Shown here: positions 1 through 7,642 of the stretch, piece by piece
Numbering within the stretch: the first letter of the stretch is position 1
Layout of the letters: every line of letters starts with the position of its first letter
The notes under the pieces: model-generated
The model's input: the letters and a program-made list of their open reading frames with translations, nothing else
Told to the model about the DNA's origin: nothing
Databases searched by the model: none
Made by a program: the position numbers and the translations under genes
Assembly (NCBI RefSeq): GCF_003097515.1
Contig: NZ_CP029188.1
Coordinates: 2,099,001-2,163,000 of the forward strand
Source of the DNA: Streptomyces tirandamycinicus
GTDB taxonomy: Bacteria; Actinomycetota; Actinomycetes; Streptomycetales; Streptomycetaceae
Direction of reading: 5' to 3'
DNA: 64,000 nt

Positions 1-47
1 CCCTGAACCGCCGGGCGGCCCCGGTGGTGCTGTCGCTGGCCCTGTGA
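1..47 (+). CDS. C-terminal end of an unidentified protein
   Basis: Only the last 14 codons are inside the window. They read LNRRAAPVVLSLAL followed by TGA at 45-47. The frame has Streptomyces-like third-position GC, so a real gene end is plausible. Too little remains to assign a family. Confidence 0.35.
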   Translation, partial: LNRRAAPVVLSLAL

Positions 48-191
48 CCGGCCGAGTCGGCGGCCCCGCGGGCCGGGGAGAGCCGGCGACCACCGGCGCC
101 GGGCGGTCGGGAGCACTGTCGGGAGCACCCCCTGGGACCAGGTAGTATTAACTCCGTCGTCAGCCGCCGAGAGCGGCGGGAACGGCAGCCC

Positions 192-268
192 GCGCCGCTA
201 GCTCAGTTGGTTAGAGCAGCTGACTCTTAATCAGCGGGTCCGGGGTTCGAGTCCCTGGCGGCGCACCA
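192..268 (+). tRNA. tRNA-Lys (anticodon CUU)
   Basis: A full cloverleaf is visible. The 7-bp acceptor GCGCCGC pairs with GCGGCGC, the D-arm is GCTC/GAGC, and the anticodon stem GCTGA/TCAGC carries the loop CTCTTAA (anticodon CTT). The T-arm is CGGGG/CCCTG with loop TTCGAGT, and CCA is encoded. An identical copy lies at 5394-5470. A possible -10 hexamer TAGTAT is at 143-148. It is followed at once by a strong hairpin. Confidence 0.97.
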
Positions 269-271
269 CCC

Positions 272-305
272 CCGAGGGGCCCTCGCAACTGCGAGGGCCC
301 CTCGG
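272..305 (+). terminator. Hairpin terminator after tRNA-Lys
   Basis: A perfect 15-bp inverted repeat (272-286 with 291-305) closes on the loop AACT, starting four bases after the tRNA CCA. It has no long T-run, as usual for Streptomyces terminators. Nothing else is evident between it and the LPMO stop at 562. Confidence 0.8.
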
Positions 306-561
306 CTCGTTCCGGCCCGTTCCGGCCGTTTCCCGGCCTGGCACGCGCTGCGCACCTCGGCTTCGGCGGCCGGCACGGAGTCGGCATGGAGCGGTCACGA
401 CGTACGCCCGGCCGGGGCACGCCGGGCGGATGCGAGGCGGCCGCCCGCTACCCGTCTGCGCCCCGATCCCCACCCCGATCTGCGGCCCGGTGACGGCTCC
501 CCCGGGGTGCCGGGAGCAGGAAGAGCCTTGCCGCCGTGACCTTCATCACATTCGCCGGGCG

Positions 562-1152
562 TCAGAAGTGGACGTCCGAGCAGGCGTAGAAGGCGTTCGG
601 GGTGTCGGCGATCGTCCACACCGCCAGGATCAGATGGCGGCCCGTCTTCGACGGCAGGGTTCCCGAGTGGCTGAGCGTCCCCGGGGGCCGCTGGCCGTGG
701 TAGGGCACGGTCAGGAAGGGCTGCGCATCGAGCGCGGCCCGGGTGAGCGGCCGGCCGGGGTTCCAGCCGTCCCTGGTGATGTAGTACGTGAAGTCGGTGG
801 TGGCGTGAGGGGCGGTGAACCGCCACCGGAAGGTGTGGTTCTGTCCCGAGGAGAGCCTGGTGGTGGGCCAGGCCCCGCCGCGCGGGTCGTCGAGCTGCGC
901 GAAGCGGCTGTTGCCGCCTGCGCAGATCCTCCCGTCCGCGGGACCAGCGGCGGGGAAGCCCTTGGGCCCCTCGACGCTCTGGGGCTCCCACCGGATCTCA
1001 CCGCAGTCGGCCACGGTGCCGTCGGCACAGAGTCTCTGACGGCTGATCGGGGAGTCGGTGTACCCGTGGCTCCCGGCGGTACCCGCGGTGGCGAGCAGGG
1101 CGGTCCCCGCCACCGCGAGCCCGGTCAGGGCCGCGCCTATTCGATGTCGCAT
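562..1152 (-). CDS. lpmP: Secreted AA10 lytic polysaccharide monooxygenase (chitin-active type)
   Basis: 196 aa. Residues 1-28 are a Sec signal peptide with hydrophobic core ALTGLAVAGTALLATAG. Cleavage after GS exposes His29, the N-terminal half of the copper histidine brace. His116 in TAPH is the second brace ligand, and the last residue Phe196 (DVHF) fits the axial aromatic position of AA10 enzymes. The mature protein is one catalytic domain without a separate carbohydrate-binding module. AA10 enzymes oxidatively cleave chitin or cellulose using copper and a reductant. The homologue beside cslA in other Streptomyces (LpmP) has been linked to remodelling of the hyphal wall. DasR-like sites upstream suggest control by the GlcNAc regulon. 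The family call is secure; the exact substrate is inferred. Confidence 0.93.
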   Translation of the reverse strand: MRHRIGAALTGLAVAGTALLATAGTAGSHGYTDSPISRQRLCADGTVADCGEIRWEPQSVEGPKGFPAAGPADGRICAGGNSRFAQLDDPRGGAWPTTRLSSGQNHTFRWRFTAPHATTDFTYYITRDGWNPGRPLTRAALDAQPFLTVPYHGQRPPGTLSHSGTLPSKTGRHLILAVWTIADTPNAFYACSDVHF

Positions 1153-1218
1153 GCTGTCGCTCCTGGAGAACGTGGGGGAGTTCTGTGAGCCGTGCTGCGC
1201 TTGTGCGGTAGTGCGGAT

Positions 1219-1234
1219 TCCGGTCTAGACCAAG
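1219..1234. promoter_or_regulatory. DasR-responsive element (dre) upstream of the LPMO gene
   Basis: The core GGTCTAGACC at 1222-1231 is a perfect palindrome matching the centre of the dre consensus ACTGGTCTAGACCACT. It lies about 70 bp upstream of the LPMO start. Known dre sites bind the GntR-type repressor DasR, which is released by glucosamine-6-phosphate. The flanks match less well than the core. Confidence 0.75.
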
Positions 1235-1258
1235 TCACAGAGTATGGACGCAACATGA

Positions 1259-1274
1259 ACATGTCCAGACCAAT
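1259..1274. promoter_or_regulatory. Second, weaker dre-like site
   Basis: TGTCCAGACC (1262-1271) keeps eight of ten positions of the dre core GGTCTAGACC and carries the right half AGACCAAT. It touches the stop codon of the SPFH gene, about 110 bp upstream of the LPMO start. It may be an auxiliary DasR site, or chance. Confidence 0.4.
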
Positions 1275-3451
1275 CAGGGGGTCTCCGCACCGCCCGTCCT
1301 CGCCGTGCAGAACGCCACGGTCAGATCCCGGACGAGGGCCTTGCGCTCGTAGTCGTCGAACTCCACCAGCCCGCGCATCGTGAGCCGTTGCACCGTGTCG
1401 TCCACGGCGTCGACCACCGAGCCGAGCACGGTGTCGCGGCGCTCGGCCTCCAGGGCCGCGACCCGGCGGCGCCGCATCGCCGCGGCCACCTCGGGTGCAT
1501 ACTCGATCCGCGTCGGCTGTGCCGAGAAGACGTCGATCCCGAGCGGTGCGCACTCCGCCGCGAGCGTCTTGGTCAGGGCGTCGCCGACGGCCTCGGCATT
1601 GCGGAGCGTCGGACGCAGTTCGAGCGCGGGGCCGCCGCCCGCGGGCGGAGCCGAGGCGTCGGCCGGAAGCCGGGACAGCACACGGGCCAGGGCCGCCTCC
1701 ACCTGCTCCCTCAGATACGACTCGTGGTTCGCGAGGCCGAGCACGGCCCGGGCGGTGTCCCTGACCCGCCACACCACGAGGACCACCGCCTCGAGCGCGG
1801 TCCCGTCGGCGTCGACCGACGGCATGGGGTCGCTGCGCCAGTGCCGAAGCCGCACGTCCACCCGTCGGCGCAGCAGCAGCGGACTCACCCACAGCAGACC
1901 GCTGCGGCGGACGGTGCCGCGGTACTCGCCGTACAGCGTCAGCACCCAGGCGTGGCCCACCCGGCCGCGGGCGAGCCCGCCGAGCGTGAACAGCGCGACG
2001 GTGAGGGACACCGCCAGCAGGGCCCAGTGCACGAACCCGAGTCCCGCGTAGGGCCGTTCGCCCAGGCCGAAGAACGCCGTCACCTCGGGCGGGAAGGCCC
2101 CCGCCCAGTGCAGCACGGCCGCGCAGCCGACAAGGGAGAGAGCCCCGGCGAGCAGGGCCGCCCAGCCGGGCAGAACCGGGCCGGGCCGCTCCGTCAGCTT
2201 GGGGTCGGGCGGGGGCGCGGCCCTTCGGCCGGACGGGCCGGCGTTCGGCGTGGAGCGGCGTCCGGCGGGGAGTGCCAGCGGGGGCATGGCGATGGTGTCC
2301 GGGCCTCCGTCACGGTCGGCGTCCTTGGTCAGCCGGGCCACGCCCGAGCCGCTCCGGCCGTCCTTGGGCCACGCGGCACCCTCGGGGCCCTCGGGAGCGG
2401 ACGTCCCGTGCGACGGGCGGGCGGCGCCCGTGCCCTCGGCCGCGTCCTTCCGCCTGCCCGCGTCGGACTTCTCCCCCGGGCCCCCGGTGCCCGCACCGGA
2501 GGACGCGACGGCGTCCCGGTAGAGCAGATGGACGGGAATGGCTCCGGTGGTCTCGGTGCCGATGACGACCGTACGGCGACCGCCCGCGCCGCTGAACTGC
2601 CGCTCGAAACGCTCGGCCTCGGCCTCGGGTGCGGGTGCGGGTGCGGGTGCGGGCTCCGGCGCGGGTGCGGGCTCCGGCGCGGGTGCGCTGCCGGGTACGC
2701 CGCCCCCCTTCGCCCCGCCGGCAGCGGACGGGGCGCCGGGCTGGGCGCCGGCGGCGGTGAGGCCGGGCGAAGCGGGAGCTGCCGCGGTGGGAACGGCCCC
2801 GTCGGGAACGCTCGCGGTGGGAGCGGGCCCGGCTGAGTCGGCAGCCCCGGCTGTGACGACGGGCACGGCCGAGTGGCGGGACCCAGACGAGTGGAGGGAC
2901 CCGGACGAGTGGAGGGGCCCGGACGAGTCGCCAGTCCCGGAATCCGTCCCGGACCCGCTGTCGGCAGGGGCCTCCTGGGAAGGGGCGGGCAGTCCGCCTT
3001 CCGCGGTCGCGCCGCGCCCGGTGCCGCCGTACGGGCCGGAGCGGGCGTGCGCGTCACGGGCGGTGTGCGGGCCGGAGGTGCCGGGCGCGTCGCCGGTGCC
3101 GGGCCGGTCGGGAACGCCGGGCGCGTCGCCGGTGCCGGGCCGGTCGGGAGCGCCGAACGCGCTGAGGACGCCGTGCGGATCACGAGCGCCGTGCGTATCG
3201 CGGGTGGCCGGCGGGTCGAGGGCGGCGCCGGACGTGGCGGACACCTGCGGGTCCGGGGGCACCTCGGGCCCGGGCGTACCGGCGGCCGTACTGCCCGCGA
3301 CCGGGAGGCCCGCGCTGTGGACCGCGGCCGGAGCGGAGGTCAGCCGGCCGAGCGGGAGGGGAGAACCCGGTGGGTCCTCGGAGTAGGGGGTTGTCGGGGT
3401 CACCGCGGTCGCCTCCTCGCGGGGTCGGTGCACATCGGACTGGTGGATCAT
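1274..3451 (-). CDS. SPFH/stomatin-like membrane protein with long low-complexity N-terminus
   Basis: 725 aa. Residues 1 to about 410 are Pro/Ala/Gly/Ser-rich and repetitive (DRPGTGDAPG repeats, SSGSLHS repeats, PAPEPAP runs). Two hydrophobic segments follow (around 425-450 and 465-490). The SPFH/band-7 domain then starts near GRVGHAWVLTLYGEYRG and runs almost to the end, including ALEAVVLVVWRVRDTARAVL and the membrane-scaffold-like segment AAAMRRRRVAALEAERRD. Such proteins organise membrane microdomains. The start overlaps the stop of the upstream NlpC/P60 gene by ATGA, so the two are translationally coupled. A shorter protein starting further in cannot be excluded, because the N-terminal half has no recognisable domain. 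Confidence 0.75.
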   Translation of the reverse strand: MIHQSDVHRPREEATAVTPTTPYSEDPPGSPLPLGRLTSAPAAVHSAGLPVAGSTAAGTPGPEVPPDPQVSATSGAALDPPATRDTHGARDPHGVLSAFGAPDRPGTGDAPGVPDRPGTGDAPGTSGPHTARDAHARSGPYGGTGRGATAEGGLPAPSQEAPADSGSGTDSGTGDSSGPLHSSGSLHSSGSRHSAVPVVTAGAADSAGPAPTASVPDGAVPTAAAPASPGLTAAGAQPGAPSAAGGAKGGGVPGSAPAPEPAPAPEPAPAPAPAPEAEAERFERQFSGAGGRRTVVIGTETTGAIPVHLLYRDAVASSGAGTGGPGEKSDAGRRKDAAEGTGAARPSHGTSAPEGPEGAAWPKDGRSGSGVARLTKDADRDGGPDTIAMPPLALPAGRRSTPNAGPSGRRAAPPPDPKLTERPGPVLPGWAALLAGALSLVGCAAVLHWAGAFPPEVTAFFGLGERPYAGLGFVHWALLAVSLTVALFTLGGLARGRVGHAWVLTLYGEYRGTVRRSGLLWVSPLLLRRRVDVRLRHWRSDPMPSVDADGTALEAVVLVVWRVRDTARAVLGLANHESYLREQVEAALARVLSRLPADASAPPAGGGPALELRPTLRNAEAVGDALTKTLAAECAPLGIDVFSAQPTRIEYAPEVAAAMRRRRVAALEAERRDTVLGSVVDAVDDTVQRLTMRGLVEFDDYERKALVRDLTVAFCTARTGGAETP

Positions 3452-4806
3452 GAGAAGAGCCGCCGCCAGGTCTCGGGGCCGGGGTAGCCGTCGGCGCCCG
3501 CGCCGCGCCAGCCCTGGGCGCGCTGGAACGCCTCGACGCTGCGGCGGTCCGCGTCGCCCCAGCGCGGACCGGGGCGGGGGGAGTAGTGCCGGCCGAAGCC
3601 CCGCTTCACCAGCTGACGGCGGAGCGTGTCCACATGACCGCCGGAGCTGCCGGGACGGAAGTGGCCGTGGCCCGGGAAGGCCGGTGCGGTGGCGGCAACG
3701 GCCGGGGGTGCCGCCTTCCGCGGAGCGGTTGTTGCCGGGGGTGCCGCCTTCCGCGCAGCGGCCGTTGCCGGGGGTGCCGCCTTCCGCGCAGCGGCCGTTG
3801 CCGGGGGTGCGGTACCGGGCCGGGCGGGAACGCCCGCCGGCGGCGCCGCCTTCCGGGGCCCGGTCGGAACCGGTTGCGCCGCGGGACCGGTTCCTGCCGG
3901 AGGTGCGGCACCATGAGCGGTCCCGGCCGGAGGGGCCGGGACCGCCTTCCTGCCCGTGCCGTTCACCAGGAGGCTCCAGGTGTCCGGGCCGGGCACACCG
4001 TCCGCCTCGGCGCCCGCCCAGCCCTGGGCGCGCTGGAACGCCTGGGTCGCCTGCCGGTGCGCCTCCCCCCAGCGCGACCCCGGACCGGCGGTGCCGCCGA
4101 TGTCGAATCCGTAGCCCGCCAGCAGTCTGCCGAGCAGGGCGACGTACGCGTTGTCCTCACCGGGCCCGAAGACCCCGGCGCCCGGGAACCCGTTCCCCTC
4201 GTCTCCGCCGAGCTGCCCGCCCGCGGTGTCCACGCCCTTCAGCGCCTTGTAGCGGTAGGCCTGGTACTGGCTGGAGTTGTTCCAGTAGGCCATGGGCGTG
4301 GTCTGCCTGCGGGTGTGCGGTTTGGCCTGCTCGTACGCGACGTACTTGGTGTGCGTGCCGTCCGCCCAGCCTCCGAAGATCGTCACATGGGAGCCCTGGG
4401 ACGGGTCGTCCGGGTTGTGGAAGAGCAGGATGTCGCCGGGTTTCAGGTCCTTGCGCTCGATGCGCGTCCCGAACTCGGCCAGGCTGCCGGTCCATTCGTT
4501 GCCCGGGAGGTGCCAGGCCATGGAGACGTAGCCCGAGCAGTCCTGCCGGTAGCCGTCCGCCCAGTACCTGCTCATGGAGTACGGGACCTTGGCGTTCACC
4601 CAGCGCTTCGCCCGGTTCATGATGTCGGCACGGGCCATCGTGCGCAGACCGGCGGTTCCGGCGGGCCCGGCGACGGGCCCGCCGTGCAGCGGTCCCTGGC
4701 CGCCCTGCGGGGTCTCCGGATCGGGTCCCGGCGTACGCCGGGAGACGGCCGGACCGCCGGTCCGGAGACGGACCGCAGCAGGGCGGTCCGCCCCGGCGGG
4801 GCGCAC
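3448..4806 (-). CDS. NlpC/P60-type peptidoglycan hydrolase with two peptidoglycan-binding domains
   Basis: The open frame is 452 aa from a GTG at 4806. Around residues 60-170 is a CHAP/NlpC-type papain fold. It has the catalytic Cys in DCSGYVSMAWHLPGN and the probable His in GSHVTIFGGW. Two PG_binding_1 domains follow: ARLLAGYGFDIGG...AFQRAQGWAGAEADG and a C-terminal copy ending AFQRAQGWRGAGADGYPG. A Pro/Ala linker with tandem KAAPPATAA repeats separates them. Homologues have a signal peptide with an FEExxPAxDCxCPGC start. That start is present here, but in another frame (see 4617-5240), so this reading lacks its export signal. The gene is coupled by ATGA to the SPFH gene. It likely trims cell-wall peptides. 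Confidence 0.8.
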   Translation of the reverse strand: MRPAGADRPAAVRLRTGGPAVSRRTPGPDPETPQGGQGPLHGGPVAGPAGTAGLRTMARADIMNRAKRWVNAKVPYSMSRYWADGYRQDCSGYVSMAWHLPGNEWTGSLAEFGTRIERKDLKPGDILLFHNPDDPSQGSHVTIFGGWADGTHTKYVAYEQAKPHTRRQTTPMAYWNNSSQYQAYRYKALKGVDTAGGQLGGDEGNGFPGAGVFGPGEDNAYVALLGRLLAGYGFDIGGTAGPGSRWGEAHRQATQAFQRAQGWAGAEADGVPGPDTWSLLVNGTGRKAVPAPPAGTAHGAAPPAGTGPAAQPVPTGPRKAAPPAGVPARPGTAPPATAAARKAAPPATAAARKAAPPATTAPRKAAPPAVAATAPAFPGHGHFRPGSSGGHVDTLRRQLVKRGFGRHYSPRPGPRWGDADRRSVEAFQRAQGWRGAGADGYPGPETWRRLFS

Positions 4807-5240
4807 TCGTGCGCGGTCCGTACGGGCAGGTACCGTCCGCGCCCGCGCCGCGGTGGATGCCCGGGCCTGCTCGGGCCGGTCCTGCTTCCCGGCCGGGCGC
4901 CCGCCCGGGCCGACGGCGGCCGGTCCTGCGCACGGGCGTGCGCCCCGCCCGCCGTGCCGGACGGCCGGGCGCGCGGCGGCGCGGCCCGGGGTGCCGCCGC
5001 CTCCGGGTCGGGTGGCGGGGAGTGCCCTGCTCCGGGAGCGGCAAGGGCCCCCGAGCCCCCGCCGCTCAGTACCGCTCCCGCGGCGGTGACCAGCACGAGC
5101 GCGCGGCGGGCACCCCGCGCGGCCGGGTGGCCCCCGGCGCGTACCGGCAGGGCCCGGGCCCGTTCCCGCCGCTGCCGGGCACAGCCGGGGCAGACGCAGT
5201 CACCGGCCGGCTCGTACTCCTCGAAGACCGGAACGGTCAT
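4617..5240 (-). CDS. Displaced N-terminal part of the NlpC/P60 protein (frameshift)
   Basis: This frame begins MTVPVFEEYEPAGDCVCPGC, the conserved start of this hydrolase family. A signal-like segment, ALVLVTAAGAVLSGGGSGALA, follows. The frame then runs as Arg/Pro-rich sequence and stops inside the hydrolase gene. The downstream catalytic frame stays open upstream of its nominal start, back to about 5100. A single-base slip between about 4740 and 5060 would therefore join the two into one secreted protein of roughly 600 aa. It could be a sequencing error, a true mutation or, less likely, a programmed shift. Confidence 0.6.
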   Translation of the reverse strand: MTVPVFEEYEPAGDCVCPGCARQRRERARALPVRAGGHPAARGARRALVLVTAAGAVLSGGGSGALAAPGAGHSPPPDPEAAAPRAAPPRARPSGTAGGAHARAQDRPPSARAGARPGSRTGPSRPGHPPRRGRGRYLPVRTAHECAPPGRTALLRSVSGPAVRPSPGVRRDPIRRPRRAARDRCTAGPSPGPPEPPVCARWPVPTS

Positions 5241-5393
5241 CCCGTACCCCTCCAGATCCGCCGCTCTCTTCCGTCATGACAAATCGCATTTTGACGGAAC
5301 AAAGAGAAAAAACGACCATCCGACAGGCCGGAACGCGCAAGGAAATGGTCGGGAGCATTCCCCGGGGTCCGGTAGAGTTCTCCGGGTCAGCAG

Positions 5394-5470
5394 GCGCCGC
5401 TAGCTCAGTTGGTTAGAGCAGCTGACTCTTAATCAGCGGGTCCGGGGTTCGAGTCCCTGGCGGCGCACCA
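5394..5470 (+). tRNA. tRNA-Lys (anticodon CUU), second copy
   Basis: It is base-for-base identical to the tRNA at 192-268, including the encoded CCA. The two copies form a 77-bp direct repeat about 5.2 kb apart. A TAGAGT hexamer near 5373 is a possible -10. Between 5241 and 5393 lies an AT-richer stretch that must hold the NlpC promoter on the other strand. Confidence 0.97.
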
Positions 5471-5489
5471 GCGATCAGTCCGCTGACCT

Positions 5490-5519
5490 GGGCGTCCTCG
5501 GTTTCCGAGGACGCCCTTT
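5490..5519 (+). terminator. Terminator after the second tRNA-Lys
   Basis: GGGCGTCCTCGG (5490-5501) pairs perfectly with CCGAGGACGCCC (5505-5516) around a TTT loop, followed by TTT. The stretch from 5520 to 5850 holds no convincing gene, only the 30-bp repeats described next. Confidence 0.8.
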
Positions 5520-5730
5520 CGCATGCGCGCGGAACCCTCGGGAAGCACCGGCCCGCGAGCGCCCGAGGGGCGGGGACGGCCCACGGCGTGCGGACGGGAG
5601 GGGCACGTCCGGCCGCGGCATGGACCCCCGGCACAGGCAGGGCAGGGCAGGCGCGGACGCACCCGGCGAGCTCACCGCCACAGCCGCTGGTACCAGCACC
5701 GGAGCACCGCCAGTGGCACCGGCACCGGCA

Positions 5731-5830
5731 CCGGCACCGGCACCGGAGCGAACCCGCGTACCGGCACCGGCACCGGAGCGGACCCGCGTACCGGCACCGG
5801 CACCGGAGCGAACCCGCGTACCGGCACCGG
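5731..5830. repeat. 30-bp tandem repeat, three full units plus a partial one
   Basis: Units start at 5731, 5761 and 5791. Each reads CCGGCACCGGCACCGGAGCG plus AACCCGCGTA, with one A-to-G change in the second unit, and a partial fourth unit starts at 5821. CCGGCA runs extend upstream to about 5715. There are no spacers and no cas genes, so this is not a CRISPR array. All frames across it are open, but none has a supported start. Confidence 0.85.
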
Positions 5831-5850
5831 CCGAACGGCGGAACCCGCGG

Positions 5851-6099
5851 TCACCGCTCGCTCAGGGTCCGCAGCCACCCGATGACGGCGTTCACCGTCT
5901 GGTAGTCGAGCTCGGCGATCCGGGCCACGGCACGGATGTCGGTCAGCCGCACGGGGAGGCAAGCCGCGTCCAGCGCACAGTGCAGCATCACCTGGTGCGC
6001 CTGTGTCGCCGGCAGGTCCTCCTCCACCCGCAGGCCGGGGCTCAGACAGGCGGAGATGGGCAGCGGCGGTGTCGGGAACAGCGGATGATCCACGCTCAT
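5851..6099 (-). CDS. 82-aa protein of unknown function, coupled to a transposase fragment
   Basis: The protein runs MSVDHPLFPTPPLPISACLS to WLRTLSER. The C-terminal part (VRLTDIRAVARIAELDYQTV onward) looks helical and could be a small DNA-binding or winged-helix-like fold, but no family is recognised. Its ATG overlaps the stop of the truncated IS3 orfB by ATGA, suggesting co-translation. Three Cys residues are present. It is separated from the peptide/M50 operon downstream only by the IS3 remnant, and a role there is speculative. Confidence 0.5.
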   Translation of the reverse strand: MSVDHPLFPTPPLPISACLSPGLRVEEDLPATQAHQVMLHCALDAACLPVRLTDIRAVARIAELDYQTVNAVIGWLRTLSER

Positions 6100-6440
6100 G
6101 GTCGGATGGCCCTCTCGTTCGGGTCCGGAGCCCCGGTGGTGGGGACCGGGTGCGGCGCCGCCTGCCCGCGGAGAGACCCCCGGATGCCCGCCCGCCGCAT
6201 CAGCAGCTGCACCGTCCCGCGGCTGACCGCGATGCCGTGGCGCGAGGTCAGTTCCTCGTGGATGCGGCGGTATCCATAGGTGCCGTTCGACGCGGCATGG
6301 ACGGCGGTGATGACGTCGGTGAGCCAGGAGTGGCGGACGGACCGCGCGGAGGGCGGCCGGGAGCGCCAGGCGAAGTACCCGGACTCGGTCACCCCCAGGA
6401 CGCTCGCGGCGATCCGCACGGGCAGGCCCTCCTGGGCCAT
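6096..6440 (-). pseudogene. Truncated IS3-family transposase OrfB (no catalytic domain)
   Basis: 114 aa. The HTH_21 region typical of IS3-type OrfB is clear: MAQEGLPVRIAASVLGVTES at the start, then NGTYGYRRIHEELTSRHGIA. The protein ends soon after RRAGIRGSLRGQ, before the rve integrase fold that would carry the DDE residues, so it cannot transpose. Its ATG overlaps the orfA stop (TGATG), as in intact IS3 elements. No inverted terminal repeats were found. It is either a decayed insertion or a retained DNA-binding fragment. Confidence 0.8.
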
Positions 6441-6733
6441 CACGCGTACTGCCGCGAACCGTCTTTTGGGGACAGGCCGTCCCGGAGCAACTCGCTCGCG
6501 CGCCGGAGGACGGCGACTTCGGCCTCCAGTTCCGCGATGCGTCTGCGTGCGGAACCGAGTTCGGTCCCGGCGTCGGGCAGGTACCGCTGGTGCCGCGCCG
6601 GCGGCAGGTACCTGCGCCGCCACTGGTAGAGCGTCCGCTCACTGAGGCCGAGGTCGACCGCGACCTTCTTCACGGGCTCGCCCTCGGCCAGCAGGTCGAG
6701 CGCCTGACGGCGCACCTCGGGTGGGTGACTCAT
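6440..6733 (-). CDS. IS3-family transposase OrfA
   Basis: 97 aa and apparently complete. An HTH_Tnp_1 domain (MSHPPEVRRQALDLLAEGEP, then VAVDLGLSERTLYQWRRRYL) is followed by a leucine-zipper-like segment (RRRIAELEAEVAVLRRASEL). In IS3 elements OrfA binds the terminal repeats and is fused to OrfB by frameshifting. Here the partner OrfB is truncated, so the element is a remnant. It sits directly downstream of the M50 operon on the same strand. Confidence 0.85.
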   Translation of the reverse strand: MSHPPEVRRQALDLLAEGEPVKKVAVDLGLSERTLYQWRRRYLPPARHQRYLPDAGTELGSARRRIAELEAEVAVLRRASELLRDGLSPKDGSRQYA

Positions 6734-6905
6734 CGGTGGTGGTCCTCCGGAGGACTGGGGACGGGCCCGCCCGCCGGCCCCGGGGCGGCTGCCCGGGCCG
6801 GCAGGCGGTGGTTCGGGTGCGGTGCGGTGCGGCGTCGGCCACGGCCCGGTCGCGGCGCCCGCACCGGACGCCGCTCCCCGACGGGCGAACCGCGCCCCAC
6901 ACGAG

Positions 6906-7592
6906 CTAGTCGATGTGGCGCCGCAGGGTGACGGTGGGCCGGAAGTCCCGCAGCGGGTCGACGGACTCGCCGCGCGGCGCGGTGGCGACCGCTTCCCTCA
7001 GCAGGGTCACCACCTCGGCGGCGAGGGAGTCGGTGCGGGCCCTGACGGTGCTGATCGGCTCCCGGCTGCGCTCCAGTTCGCCCAGCCGCCTTTCGAGTCG
7101 CGCGAGTTCGTCCCTGACGGGGCGGCTCAGCGTGAACGAGTACGGGGTGGAGACGATGAACTGGTAGGCGCCGGCGAAGGTCTGGCAGCCCTCGCAGTGG
7201 TCGTTGACCGCGCGGCTGGAGTTCGCGGCGTTGAGGCGGGCGACCGTGCCGGTGACGGTGACGACCTGGAAGGAGAGGGCGACCGAGCGGCACGGCCTGT
7301 CGAGCGAGCAGCCCGCGGACCGGGCGAACGCCCTGTTGCGCGCACCGACGCCGAGGCGTGCCCCGAGTTCACGGACCGCGAACTCGGCGTCGTGGTCGAC
7401 GCGATGGCGTGGGCCGGCGGTCGCGCGCGCCTCGTCCACCACGATGCCGACGTAGCGGTTGCCGGTGGACGCGGACGATGCCGCTCCCGCAGGGCTCGCC
7501 GTGGCGAAGCCGGCCGTACAGGCGGCGACGAGCATGCCGAGCCGTGCGACTCTGCGGCCGCTGTGGCCCTGGCGTGGTTTGCGGTGCGTCAC
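6906..7592 (-). CDS. Secreted Cys-containing protein, last gene of the peptide/M50 operon
   Basis: 228 aa from a GTG preceded by AAAGGAG at good spacing. A signal peptide is clear (RRVARLGMLVAACTAGFATASPAGA). The mature part has two close Cys pairs (AGCSLDRPC and HCEGC) that may form disulfides outside the cell. A charged helical, coiled-coil-like stretch (DELARLERRLGELERSREP) follows near residues 150-205. No family is recognised. It starts 50 bp after the M50 gene on the same strand, so it is probably co-expressed. It could bind, carry or protect the matured peptides, which is inference only. Confidence 0.7.
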   Translation of the reverse strand: MTHRKPRQGHSGRRVARLGMLVAACTAGFATASPAGAASSASTGNRYVGIVVDEARATAGPRHRVDHDAEFAVRELGARLGVGARNRAFARSAGCSLDRPCRSVALSFQVVTVTGTVARLNAANSSRAVNDHCEGCQTFAGAYQFIVSTPYSFTLSRPVRDELARLERRLGELERSREPISTVRARTDSLAAEVVTLLREAVATAPRGESVDPLRDFRPTVTLRRHID

Positions 7593-7642
7593 TGTGTGCT
7601 CCTTTGCTGAGTACGGGAATCGGGGGTCGGGGCGGGCGGGGC

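Noticed and set aside
231-473. Small minus-strand open frames ending GLEPRTR or LIKSQLL across the tRNA-Lys genes
   Set aside because: They are translations of tRNA sequence, repeated at both tRNA copies for that reason.
192-5470. Integrative element with tRNA-Lys attachment sites
   Set aside because: No integrase, excisionase or phage genes occur between the repeats, and both tRNA copies are complete with separate terminators.
5731-5830. CRISPR array
   Set aside because: The units are contiguous with no unique spacers, and no cas genes are present.
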